Assembly: GCF_001014615.2 (NCBI RefSeq)
Contig: NZ_LBCQ02000013.1
Location: 62,001-126,000 of the forward strand
Reading direction: 5' to 3'
DNA: 64,000 bases
Origin: Aquamicrobium sp. LC103
GTDB lineage: Bacteria; Pseudomonadota; Alphaproteobacteria; Rhizobiales; Rhizobiaceae
Part shown: positions 25,050 to 32,611 of the stretch, piece by piece
How the letters are laid out: the number at the start of each line of letters is the position of its first letter
Numbering within the stretch: the stretch's first letter is position 1
Notes under the pieces: model-generated
Seen by the model: only the letters and a program-made list of their open reading frames with translations
Told to the model about the DNA's origin: nothing
Database searches by the model: none
Program-made: the position numbers and the translations under genes

Positions 25050-26330
25050 TCACGGAAAGAAGAAGCGCGGCAGCGTCAGCACGATCCACGGAACATAGGC
25101 TGTGAGGATGAGCACGATCGTCATCGGAATCAGCGGTATCCAGACCCGGCTCACCACCTGCTCCACCTTACGGTTCGAGACCATCGCGGCGACGAAGAGG
25201 CAGATGCCGTAGGGCGGCGTGACGAGCCCGATCGACAGGTTGAGCGCGGTCATCACCCCGAACTGGACCGGATCGATGCCGTAGCCGATCGCGATCGGCA
25301 TCAGCACCGGCAGAATGATCAGGATCGCGGAGATGCTTTCCATGAACATGCCGATGATCAGCAGGAACAGGTTCACGATCAGTAGGAAAATTACGGGGGA
25401 TTCGGTAACGCTCCTGAACCAGGCGTCGAGCATCTGCGGCGCGCCCAGCGTGGCGATGATCCACGAGAAGACGCTGGCGGTGGAGACGATGATGAGCACC
25501 GCGGCTGAAAGGCTGATGGCTTTGAGGAAAAGCGCGGGCAGGTCGCGGAAGCCGATCTCGCGATAGACGTACACGGAGATGACGATGGTGACGAGGACTG
25601 CCATCGCAGCAGCTTCCGTGGCCGTGAAGACGCCTCCGACAATTCCGCCCACGATGATGAGAGGCAGCGTAAGGCCCGGAATGGCGGCGAGGAATGCGCG
25701 TCCGAGGCGAGCAAGAGAGAAGGGCTCGCTGTCGCGATAGACGGCTCCGCCGCGCCGTGCGAACAGCCAGCAGGTGAAGGCGAGTCCGGCCGCGATCATC
25801 AGCCCGGGCACGATGCCTCCGAGGAACATGGCGCCGATCGACAGGTTCGACGTGATGGCGATGACGACCATGATGATGCTTGGGGGAATGATGGGCGCGA
25901 GCGCGCCGGAGGCGGCGATCACCGCGGCGGAAAGGTCGATGTCGTAGCCGCGCCGCCGCATTTCCGGCGTCAGGATCGACCCCACGGCCGCGGTGTCCGC
26001 CGAGCCGGAGCCCGATATCGCCGCCAGACCCGTACCGGTCACGATGGCGACCATATAGAGACTGCCGGTTATCCAGCCCACCAGAGCGGCGGCCAGGTCG
26101 ACGAAGCGCCGGGCTATTCCGCCCTCGGCCATTATGATGCCGGCGGTGACGAAGAAGGGAATCGCCATCAGCGGAAATGAGTTGACGCCGCCATAGACGC
26201 GTTGCGCGACAATCGATAGCGGAACATCCGTCATGGTGACGATCGCCAGCAGGGCGGCGACGCCGAGCGCGAAGACGACGGGAAGTCCAGAGAAGATGAG
26301 GAGCAGAAAGCCGCCGAATGCATAGGTCAT
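25050..26330 (-). CDS. TRAP transporter large permease, DctM
   Basis: 426-residue polytopic membrane protein of the DctM family with about 12 helices, containing GLAAISGSGSADTAAVGSIL and the IIPPSIIMVV motif. The ATG at 26330 overlaps the stop codon of the small permease gene (ATGA). It drives sodium- or proton-coupled import of the acid captured by the DctP protein. Confidence 0.92.
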   Translation of the reverse strand: MTYAFGGFLLLIFSGLPVVFALGVAALLAIVTMTDVPLSIVAQRVYGGVNSFPLMAIPFFVTAGIIMAEGGIARRFVDLAAALVGWITGSLYMVAIVTGTGLAAISGSGSADTAAVGSILTPEMRRRGYDIDLSAAVIAASGALAPIIPPSIIMVVIAITSNLSIGAMFLGGIVPGLMIAAGLAFTCWLFARRGGAVYRDSEPFSLARLGRAFLAAIPGLTLPLIIVGGIVGGVFTATEAAAMAVLVTIVISVYVYREIGFRDLPALFLKAISLSAAVLIIVSTASVFSWIIATLGAPQMLDAWFRSVTESPVIFLLIVNLFLLIIGMFMESISAILIILPVLMPIAIGYGIDPVQFGVMTALNLSIGLVTPPYGICLFVAAMVSNRKVEQVVSRVWIPLIPMTIVLILTAYVPWIVLTLPRFFFP

Positions 26331-26899
26331 TCGATCTCTCCGCCTTGGTTGGCCGCAGTGATGGAGGGGTCGCGGATTTCCGGCAGCGTCGCCAGGGCGA
26401 ACTCCAGCAGGAAATAAGCCATTCCCGTCGGCAGCGCGAAATAGGGAAGGGCAAGCGGAAGCTGCAAGGCGGGCGAACGAACGATGAAGCCGAGCGCGAG
26501 CAGGCTGAAGCTGCCGATGATGACGACCACGAGGAACCAGGCGGCGAGGATGAAACCCGCACCCTTGACGATACGCTGAACGAAGATCGGGCAGCGTGCC
26601 ACGATGACGTCGATCGCCACATGGTGCCGGTTGCGCATGGCGATGCCGGCGCCCAGCATGACCAGCCAGATCTGCGCGAAGGTGGCACTCTCCTCCGACC
26701 AGGAGATGGAATAGTTCAAGGCATAGCGCCCGAGCACCTGCGCGAGGATCAGGAACACCATCGCGCAAAGCAGGGTGATGGCAACCGCGTCCACGACACG
26801 GCGCAAGAGGCGCAAGGCAAGACTTGCCGCCGACAGGATGCGCGCGATCGCACCGTTCTGTTCCGGTGTGTTCAGACTCTCGATATTTGATCCGTCCAT
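26327..26899 (-). CDS. TRAP transporter small permease, DctQ
   Basis: 190-residue protein with four membrane helices and the family stretch SWSEESATFAQIWLVMLGAG, followed by NRHHVAIDV. The ATG at 26899 has GGGGAAC about nine bases upstream. It is the first gene of the 16-gene minus-strand unit, so the operon promoter should lie in 26900-27050. Confidence 0.9.
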   Translation of the reverse strand: MDGSNIESLNTPEQNGAIARILSAASLALRLLRRVVDAVAITLLCAMVFLILAQVLGRYALNYSISWSEESATFAQIWLVMLGAGIAMRNRHHVAIDVIVARCPIFVQRIVKGAGFILAAWFLVVVIIGSFSLLALGFIVRSPALQLPLALPYFALPTGMAYFLLEFALATLPEIRDPSITAANQGGEIE

Positions 26900-27312
26900 C
26901 GTGGATCGTTCCCCATTCTGGTTATTGAGTGATGGCCGAAAACGAAGACCGATGGAGCACGATGCATATGCCTCGTACCCGCCTGCCTTCGACAAGTTGC
27001 TAAGCTTCTCCTTTTCTCGGAAGGGGCTGCACGTCCGCCCTTCTTCGTTCCGATAGAGCGAACTGTATCAGCGGCGCGGGCAGCGACCACTACCACAAGC
27101 TATGATTTTTCCTACAGAGAGTATTTGTAAATTTGATAGTCTCGCCGTTGGTCCGGTTTCAGGCGGAGCCTAGGTTTCGAAACGGGTTCGATAAGACATC
27201 CGCATAGCTGTTTCCCGGCTGGAAGCTCTCGCTGAATCCATTCTTGCGAACAAACAATGAAGGGGGCAGGGCCGGCTGGCACGGTATTCACCGTCTAAGA
27301 TAGGTTTGACGA
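26900..27312. other. 413-base non-coding gap upstream of the catabolic operon
   Basis: No convincing gene on either strand. It should hold the leftward promoter of the operon and that of the rightward zinc-ribbon gene. An AT-richer patch at about 27100-27145 (TATGATTTTTCCTAC and onwards) is the most promoter-like part. I found no clear LysR T-N11-A palindrome or -24/-12 element. Confidence 0.6.
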
Positions 27313-27540
27313 ATGACTCTCCGCCTTCATGTTGGGCAATGTCCAAACTGCTGCCAAGGCCGACTATTTCTGTTTCGGAACCTGGCGTATGGAGACATTT
27401 ACGGGCACTGTGAGGAGTGCGATCAAGGCTATACGACGCCGGATGAGCTGGAAGCTAAACACGGTGGTTTTCTCACTCTTCTCGATGCCGAATGGGCGAC
27501 AGAAGAAGAGGTCGGCTGCAGCGTTTGGACAAACTATTAG
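27313..27540 (+). CDS. Small zinc-ribbon-like protein
   Basis: 75-residue protein with two CxxC knuckles, CPNC at residues 10-13 and CEEC about 20 residues later, spaced as in a zinc ribbon. An acidic C-terminal half follows. The knuckles and surrounding GRLFLFRNLAYGDIYGHCEE look like a real folded domain. The ribosome-binding site is weak (ATAGG). The downstream gene overlaps it in another frame by 49 bases. No function is known; codon bias is weaker than in the flanking operons, suggesting a different origin. Confidence 0.6.
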   Translation: MTLRLHVGQCPNCCQGRLFLFRNLAYGDIYGHCEECDQGYTTPDELEAKHGGFLTLLDAEWATEEEVGCSVWTNY

Positions 27541-28250
27541 CTTTGGGCGGCCGATTCGTAGACGGGGAAGGGCGGCAATCGCTGTTGGAGATGGTGATAC
27601 ACAACCAATCCCTTACTCTCCAAATTGACCGTTCGTGGGATGAGGTGTTGCTCCGCACTGCGCAGTTGAGACCCAAGCATAGCCAGGCAGCATTGCTCAC
27701 TTGGACGTTGGAGCCGCCGGCAATCGACGCTGGTGTCCCCGCCGAGGTTGCCGCGGTAGTATCAGAGGTCGCTACATTCCTCGGATCGGTGGCTTTCCGA
27801 ATATTCTTTCCAGATGACTTGCCCACCGGGATGATAGTGCTTTGCGCGCCTAAACGATGGCTGCCGGTGGCGTTATACCAGCGGTTCACCCGGAGTTGGC
27901 CCGCCGACATTGCCGTTGCCGCAGAAGCAGCCGCCGCCGCCGAGATGTTTCTCCAGGATTGGCAACTCCAGGGGCAGATGGCTTTGGTGTTGGGTGCCAA
28001 GGGCCTGGAGGAGGAGACGCTCGATCGCCTACGAAAGGCCCGGAACTGGAACAAGATGTCATTCCCCACAGGGGTACGCTTGCTTGTTGCGCCCGCTGTA
28101 GATGGCGATGGGATTTTGCTCGCGACACACAGTGCACCCGAGATGGATCGAGTGCTCGGACTTATGTCGGCGGCCTTTGCGAGAGCCGGCCTTCCCTGCA
28201 CGATGGTCGGTCCGCCTGAAACCACCTTGCAATCAAATCAACCAAGGTAA
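27492..28250 (+). CDS. Hypothetical protein, unknown family
   Basis: 252 residues if the ATG at 27492 is used. The first dozen residues (MGDRRRGRLQRL) overlap the previous gene and look non-native. A TTG at 27525 or the ATG at 27591 could be the real start, and none has a good ribosome-binding site. The rest reads as a soluble globular protein: LLTWTLEPPAIDAGVPAEVA, VATFLGSVAFRIFFPDDLPT and LVAPAVDGDGILLATHSAPE. It has no signal peptide or membrane segment. It sits with the zinc-ribbon gene as an orphan pair. I do not recognise it. Confidence 0.55.
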   Translation: MGDRRRGRLQRLDKLLALGGRFVDGEGRQSLLEMVIHNQSLTLQIDRSWDEVLLRTAQLRPKHSQAALLTWTLEPPAIDAGVPAEVAAVVSEVATFLGSVAFRIFFPDDLPTGMIVLCAPKRWLPVALYQRFTRSWPADIAVAAEAAAAAEMFLQDWQLQGQMALVLGAKGLEEETLDRLRKARNWNKMSFPTGVRLLVAPAVDGDGILLATHSAPEMDRVLGLMSAAFARAGLPCTMVGPPETTLQSNQPR

Positions 28251-28336
28251 CGGGTACAAACCCTAGGGGAAGAGATTGTTGGGTGGGACGGGGGCGGACC
28301 GATGATAGACAGACGTTGATGATCGGCGGCGGTCAG

Positions 28337-28732
28337 CTACTTGACATCATCATCGGCATCGTCAGGGTTATCGACTTCACAGCCGATGCCATGGCATCCT
28401 TGATAGTTGCCCTGAGTGTCGAAATTCGGGTTGCCGTCTCTGTCAAAACTCGGCCTTGTATCGATGTCGCTGTCATCGCGGCGCCGAGCTTCCCTGCGGT
28501 CGCGGTCTCGCTGTTCCTGTGCTGCCATACGATCTAGCGAGCGCTCTTCTTCTTCAGCGCGTTGTGAGTTTTGTACCATCATGCAATTGGCGAAATTATC
28601 AGTCCCTGGCCGGTAGCCGAAGGAGGCGCACTTTTCCTGGTCCATAGCGCGCTGTTCCTCGGGGCTTACGCAGCCTGCAACCGCCAACGGCACAAGGGCG
28701 ATCAGTAAGTATCTCGCTTTGAAGCTCGGCAT
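28337..28732 (-). CDS. Hypothetical lipoprotein
   Basis: 131-residue protein with a lipoprotein signal: basic MPSFKARY, a hydrophobic core and the lipobox LAVAGC with Cys21. The mature part has CASFGYRPGTDNFANCMMVQ, then a highly charged helical stretch of Arg/Glu/Asp and an acidic tail with a Cys pair (GCHGIGC). The CxSFGYxxGTxxFxxCM pattern occurs in many short alphaproteobacterial lipoproteins of unknown role. Envelope location is predicted; nothing more. Confidence 0.75.
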   Translation of the reverse strand: MPSFKARYLLIALVPLAVAGCVSPEEQRAMDQEKCASFGYRPGTDNFANCMMVQNSQRAEEEERSLDRMAAQEQRDRDRREARRRDDSDIDTRPSFDRDGNPNFDTQGNYQGCHGIGCEVDNPDDADDDVK

Positions 28733-28984
28733 TCTTGTCCTCTCAAGTTATTCCGTCGCAACTGGCGCACGCGAAATCACGGGGGCATTTTGTGATATTG
28801 GCATCGATCGCGAGTTGCCGACGTTGAATTTCAGATCGCGAAGAAACCCAAGCCGCAACCGGAGGTAAGCATATGTCGCGCTGACCGACAAGCGGCTGCC
28901 GCGACGTCTCAACTGGAGTAATCGCGCTTGCAACGATCGCAAGAAGTGGCGGGTAGGGTTAATGGCTCCTTCGCGCGCGTACTG

Positions 28985-29767
28985 TCACATTCCGCGCGCG
29001 GTACGTACCCATTGTTCGATCCCGGCGAGGTTTTCTGGCTCGGGGAGCCCACATTGGGCAAGTTCAGGCGCCAGCCTGAGGGTGATACCCTCCTTACCCT
29101 GCGCGAGGGCATTGGCGATCGGGCCACTGGCGATCTGCGTGGTCACGTTCTGGAGATCCGACACGCCCTCGCACAAGTGGACAACGCCCCCGCCGGCACT
29201 CCACCATACGAGGTCTTCGCCGACCAACTGTGTCACGACCTGGGATTCAACGGCAGCCTGCTCCTGCGACAGTGGCTTGAAATCGACGCCGAGCACAGTC
29301 GCTATGATCGCGACGACGATGGCCGCCGCTCCGGCAATGCCTTTCTGTTTCGTGTTCATGTCCTTGTTCAAGAAGATCATGACGATCAGCGGCAGGAATG
29401 CCAGCAATGAGATAAAGGCACCGAACTGGTTCTGGATGAAGAATTTCACCGGCTCCTTCTTCGATGCCGGATCATATCGGTTCGCCTTCTTCCACAGTTG
29501 AGAACCGATAATCGCGAGCACGCCGATGACGGCAATGAAGCCTAGCAGCAACCACCAGCGCCACTGCGGAAAGCCTTGGTTGGCAACCAGCTCATCGAAC
29601 GGCGGTCGCAGTATCCAAAGGATGGCGACCAACTGAAGCACGATAGCGAGCAGCCACAGCCCAAGGGCAATGATTCGCAAGCGTACGGCCTGCGTCTTCG
29701 CTGCAGGTGCCGGCGTGAAGGGTGGTTTCTCAGGTTGATCGGTGGACCTTGCCGGAGCTTCTGTCAT
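28985..29767 (-). CDS. Hypothetical membrane protein with C-terminal extracytoplasmic domain
   Basis: 260 residues. A Pro-rich cytoplasmic N-terminus is followed by four hydrophobic helices (about 33-53, 73-92, 115-132 and 143-162). Then comes a soluble domain of about 95 residues with two Cys (VVHLCEGVSDLQ and LAPELAQCGLPEP) that may form a disulfide. The ATG at 29767 has GGAGGGAG upstream; a longer frame beginning at 29839 is not supported. No family is recognised and no operon partner exists. Confidence 0.65.
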   Translation of the reverse strand: MTEAPARSTDQPEKPPFTPAPAAKTQAVRLRIIALGLWLLAIVLQLVAILWILRPPFDELVANQGFPQWRWWLLLGFIAVIGVLAIIGSQLWKKANRYDPASKKEPVKFFIQNQFGAFISLLAFLPLIVMIFLNKDMNTKQKGIAGAAAIVVAIIATVLGVDFKPLSQEQAAVESQVVTQLVGEDLVWWSAGGGVVHLCEGVSDLQNVTTQIASGPIANALAQGKEGITLRLAPELAQCGLPEPENLAGIEQWVRTARGM

Positions 29768-29967
29768 GGCACTCCCTCCGTGCCCCCTGCAGCAAGGTGG
29801 CGCAACCGCGACGCGAGTGCAAGCCCAGCCGGTGGTCATTGAAGAGAAGTGAAAGCCAAATACTATTTCTGCAGGCTCCCCTTTTGACCCCCGCAGGCGA
29901 ATCTCTAAGAGTTATTCTCCCAGATAAACATGCACTGGGGGATAGGGCCTGACGGAGAGAGACGCCG

Positions 29968-30213
29968 TTGAAGAACTTGATACTCGCATTTCTCGAGCAC
30001 GCGGTGGTGACGGCGCTGTGCTTCCTGGCAATCCCGGTGGCGTTCTATGTGGCCGGCTATCTGCCTGCCGAGGTGGTTCACGAACGTCCGGTTTTGATCC
30101 TGTTCGTGGCCTGGGTCTTGACCGTCGCGGCGCTGATCGCCCTCTATCTGGCGATTGCTCGCTTGATCGGGCGGGTAGCGCCAAAAAGAAACCCGCGGCG
30201 CGCCATGCGATAG
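29968..30213 (+). CDS. Small two-helix membrane protein
   Basis: 81-residue protein with two membrane segments (VVTALCFLAIPVAFYVAGYL and LFVAWVLTVAALIALYLAIA) and a basic C-terminal tail ending RRAMR. The start is TTG at 29968 with GGAGAGAG about seven bases upstream. Its codon pattern and hydrophobic layout support a gene, but no family is recognised and no neighbour suggests a role. Confidence 0.5.
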   Translation: MKNLILAFLEHAVVTALCFLAIPVAFYVAGYLPAEVVHERPVLILFVAWVLTVAALIALYLAIARLIGRVAPKRNPRRAMR

Positions 30214-30436
30214 CGGAAAGAACGGCGATATCCGCGCCATCCGGCACGCGCCTAGCAGAAACAACCACCCATGACAGGCCCTGAGGCCGGCTATCATGGA
30301 GGTCGACTCGACAACGCGAGTCCCGCCTTTGAAGACGACGCGATGCGGTGCGTCCAGCGATCGTCGTGACCTTTCGGCCAAACTGCTTGCCCTTGGCGCA
30401 ATTCTCATGCGAGCATCAAGACAGGAGGAGCCGTCC

Positions 30437-32317
30437 ATGGTGTCGACGCTGTCGCACATCAAGGAGATCGAGCGCGTCGCCATGGGGGCGGCGAGCGGTC
30501 GCGATGCGCCCGTCGTGCAGTCGTGGCTGCGCTGTCTCAATGACTACAATCTCGATCCAGCTGCCGCCCAGGAGGCCTATATCGTCCCCGATGCGATGCT
30601 GCGCGAGCATCGTGAGCAGGCGGAGGAGTTGATCCGGATAGGGCGCTCGGGCGTCGAAACGCTCTTCAGGCAGGTCGCGGAGCAGCACTATGTGCTGCTT
30701 CTGTCCGATGCGCGTGGCGTCACCGTCGACTTCATGGGCGATCCGACCTTCGACAACCAGCTCCGCAAGGCAGGGCTCTATCTCGGCTCGGAATGGTCGG
30801 AAAACCGCGCCGGCACCTGTGCGGTCGGCGCCTGCATCGTCTCTGGCAAACCGGTCGTCATCCACCAGGACGATCATTTCGACACGAGCCATATCGGGCT
30901 TACCTGTACGGCGGCTCCGATCTTCGACACGCTTGGCGACCTGACCGCCGTGCTCGACATCTCGCAGCTTCGCTCGCCGACCGCCAAGGCAAGCCAGAAA
31001 CTGGCGCTGCATCTCGTCTCGGCGACGGCGCGGCGCATCGAACTTGCCAATCTGATGGCGCGAACGAGGAACGACTGGGTGCTGCGCCTCGCGCGCTCAC
31101 CCGAATTTCTCGATGTCGATCCCGATGCGGCGATCTCGCTCGATGGTGCGGGCCTCATCACGGGCATGACGCATGGCGGCTTCGGCGCGCTCGCCCGCGC
31201 CATGGACCTCGGCGGCGTCACGACCCGCCGGTTCATTGGCCAGCCGATCTCGCGTTTCTTCGACATCGAGATCGATGACCTGCCGCGTTTCATGCGCGGC
31301 CGGGCGGACGGGGAGAGGGTTCTCAGGGCACGAGACGGCTTTGTGCTCTTTGCAGGCGCGATCGCGCCGGCGGCGAGCTTCCGCCGCATGGCCGAGGCGT
31401 CGCCTCGCCTGCCGCGGGCGCTGCGCGACCTTAGTTTCGGTGATCCCGCCATGGCGACGCTGCAGGCCCGCGCGGCGAAGCTCGCCGGGCGCAACATTCC
31501 GATCCTGATCAGGGGCGAGACCGGCAGCGGCAAGGAGCATCTCGCCCGGGCCATCCACGACGGTTGCGGCAGCGCGGGCAAGTTCGTTGCGGTCAATTGC
31601 GCTGCCATTCCCGAACACCTGATCGAATCCGAGCTGTTCGGCTACGCGCCCGGAGCCTTCACCGGGGCGGCTCAGAAGGGCAAGTCCGGCCTGATCGAGG
31701 CCGCGGACGGCGGAACGCTTTTCCTCGACGAAATCGGTGACATGCCGCTCCTGCTGCAAAGCCGGCTCCTGCGCGTCCTTTCCGAAAACGAGGTGCAGCC
31801 GGTCGGCGCGCTGAAGCCGCGTCCTGTCAAGTTCCGGCTGCTTTCCGCCTCGCACCGCGATCTCGGCTCACTTGTTGCGCAGGGACGTTTCCGCGAGGAC
31901 CTCTACTATCGCCTCAACGCGGCCGTGCTGATCTTGCCGCCGCTGCGGGAGAGGAAGGATTTTGACCGCATCGTCGACCACCTTCTTCACCATATCGGGG
32001 CCGAGAACGACGAAGCCTATGGGCTCGACGATGTGGCAAGGCGCGCGCTTTCCCGCCATGCTTGGCCGGGCAATCTGCGCGAGCTCGCCAACACGTTGCG
32101 GGTTGCAGCGGCGCTGTGTGACGACGGCACGATCGATATCGACTGTCTGCCGGAGCATTTTCGCCGCGATGCAAGTTCGACGGGCGAGGATGACGGTATG
32201 GCCGCGCTGCGCCGTGCGCTCGCTGAGTGCGACAACAACATTTCCGCGCTCGCGCGAAAGCTCGGCGTTGACCGTTCCACGATCCATCGCCGACTGAAGC
32301 GCACGATGCGGCATTGA
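30437..32317 (+). CDS. Sigma-54-dependent activator, AcoR-like (GAF-AAA-Fis)
   Basis: 626-residue enhancer-binding protein. An N-terminal sensor with an AcoR-type GAF domain (about 70-190, with GTCAVGACIVSGKPVVIHQD) is followed by a linker and the AAA+ domain. That domain has Walker A GETGSGKE (360-367), the sigma-54 contact loop GAFTGA (406-411) and LFLDEIGDMP. A C-terminal Fis helix-turn-helix (ALARKLGVDRSTIHRRLKR) ends the protein. AGGAGGAG sits seven bases before the ATG at 30437. It almost surely activates the flavin monooxygenase gene downstream, which has a perfect -24/-12 promoter. The ligand of the GAF domain is probably the monooxygenase substrate, in AcoR relatives often a small ketone, alcohol or acetoin-like compound. 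Confidence 0.93.
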   Translation: MVSTLSHIKEIERVAMGAASGRDAPVVQSWLRCLNDYNLDPAAAQEAYIVPDAMLREHREQAEELIRIGRSGVETLFRQVAEQHYVLLLSDARGVTVDFMGDPTFDNQLRKAGLYLGSEWSENRAGTCAVGACIVSGKPVVIHQDDHFDTSHIGLTCTAAPIFDTLGDLTAVLDISQLRSPTAKASQKLALHLVSATARRIELANLMARTRNDWVLRLARSPEFLDVDPDAAISLDGAGLITGMTHGGFGALARAMDLGGVTTRRFIGQPISRFFDIEIDDLPRFMRGRADGERVLRARDGFVLFAGAIAPAASFRRMAEASPRLPRALRDLSFGDPAMATLQARAAKLAGRNIPILIRGETGSGKEHLARAIHDGCGSAGKFVAVNCAAIPEHLIESELFGYAPGAFTGAAQKGKSGLIEAADGGTLFLDEIGDMPLLLQSRLLRVLSENEVQPVGALKPRPVKFRLLSASHRDLGSLVAQGRFREDLYYRLNAAVLILPPLRERKDFDRIVDHLLHHIGAENDEAYGLDDVARRALSRHAWPGNLRELANTLRVAAALCDDGTIDIDCLPEHFRRDASSTGEDDGMAALRRALAECDNNISALARKLGVDRSTIHRRLKRTMRH

Positions 32318-32328
32318 TCACGCAGCAG

Positions 32329-32344
32329 CGCAACAGGTGTTGCG
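32329..32344. promoter_or_regulatory. Upstream activator palindrome for the sigma-54 regulator
   Basis: CGCAACA-GG-TGTTGCG is a perfect 7-2-7 palindrome 12 bases after the regulator stop. A half site TGTTGC follows at 32352-32357, and a related CAAC-AAGC-GTTG lies at 32428-32439, just before the -24 element. A site about 100 bp upstream of a -24/-12 promoter fits an enhancer-binding protein. Confidence 0.7.
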
Positions 32345-32441
32345 GAAAAAGTGTTGCACGCAGGAAGCCGGAGCGTCTCGAGGGAGTGATTTGTGGAGCT
32401 AAGTAATTGGAATGATTGCCGGGCAAGCAACAAGCGTTGAT

Positions 32442-32457
32442 TGGCACGGCCTTTGCC
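32442..32457 (+). promoter_or_regulatory. Sigma-54 (-24/-12) promoter of the flavin monooxygenase gene
   Basis: TGGCACGGCCTTTGCC matches the sigma-54 consensus TGGCACG-N4-TTGC at every fixed base, with 10 bases between the GG and GC pairs. Transcription would start near 32468, leaving a leader of about 145 bases before the ATG at 32612. Confidence 0.92.
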
Positions 32458-32611
32458 AGAGCTGTTGAGCCGTTCGGGAGATGAGATGGAGGTTGGTACC
32501 CCTTCCGCTCGCGACCGGACCAGGATCGTGACGGCCGATCGAGCCGCCCCGACGATCATTCGGACGGCGAAGGAGCCGTCGCGTTCATCAACGGAGCAAG
32601 GGAGAGAGTAT

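Noticed and set aside
27270-27290. TGGCACGG resembling a sigma-54 -24 element before the zinc-ribbon gene
   Set aside because: The -12 part reads TCAC where TTGC is required, and no activator sites are seen nearby.
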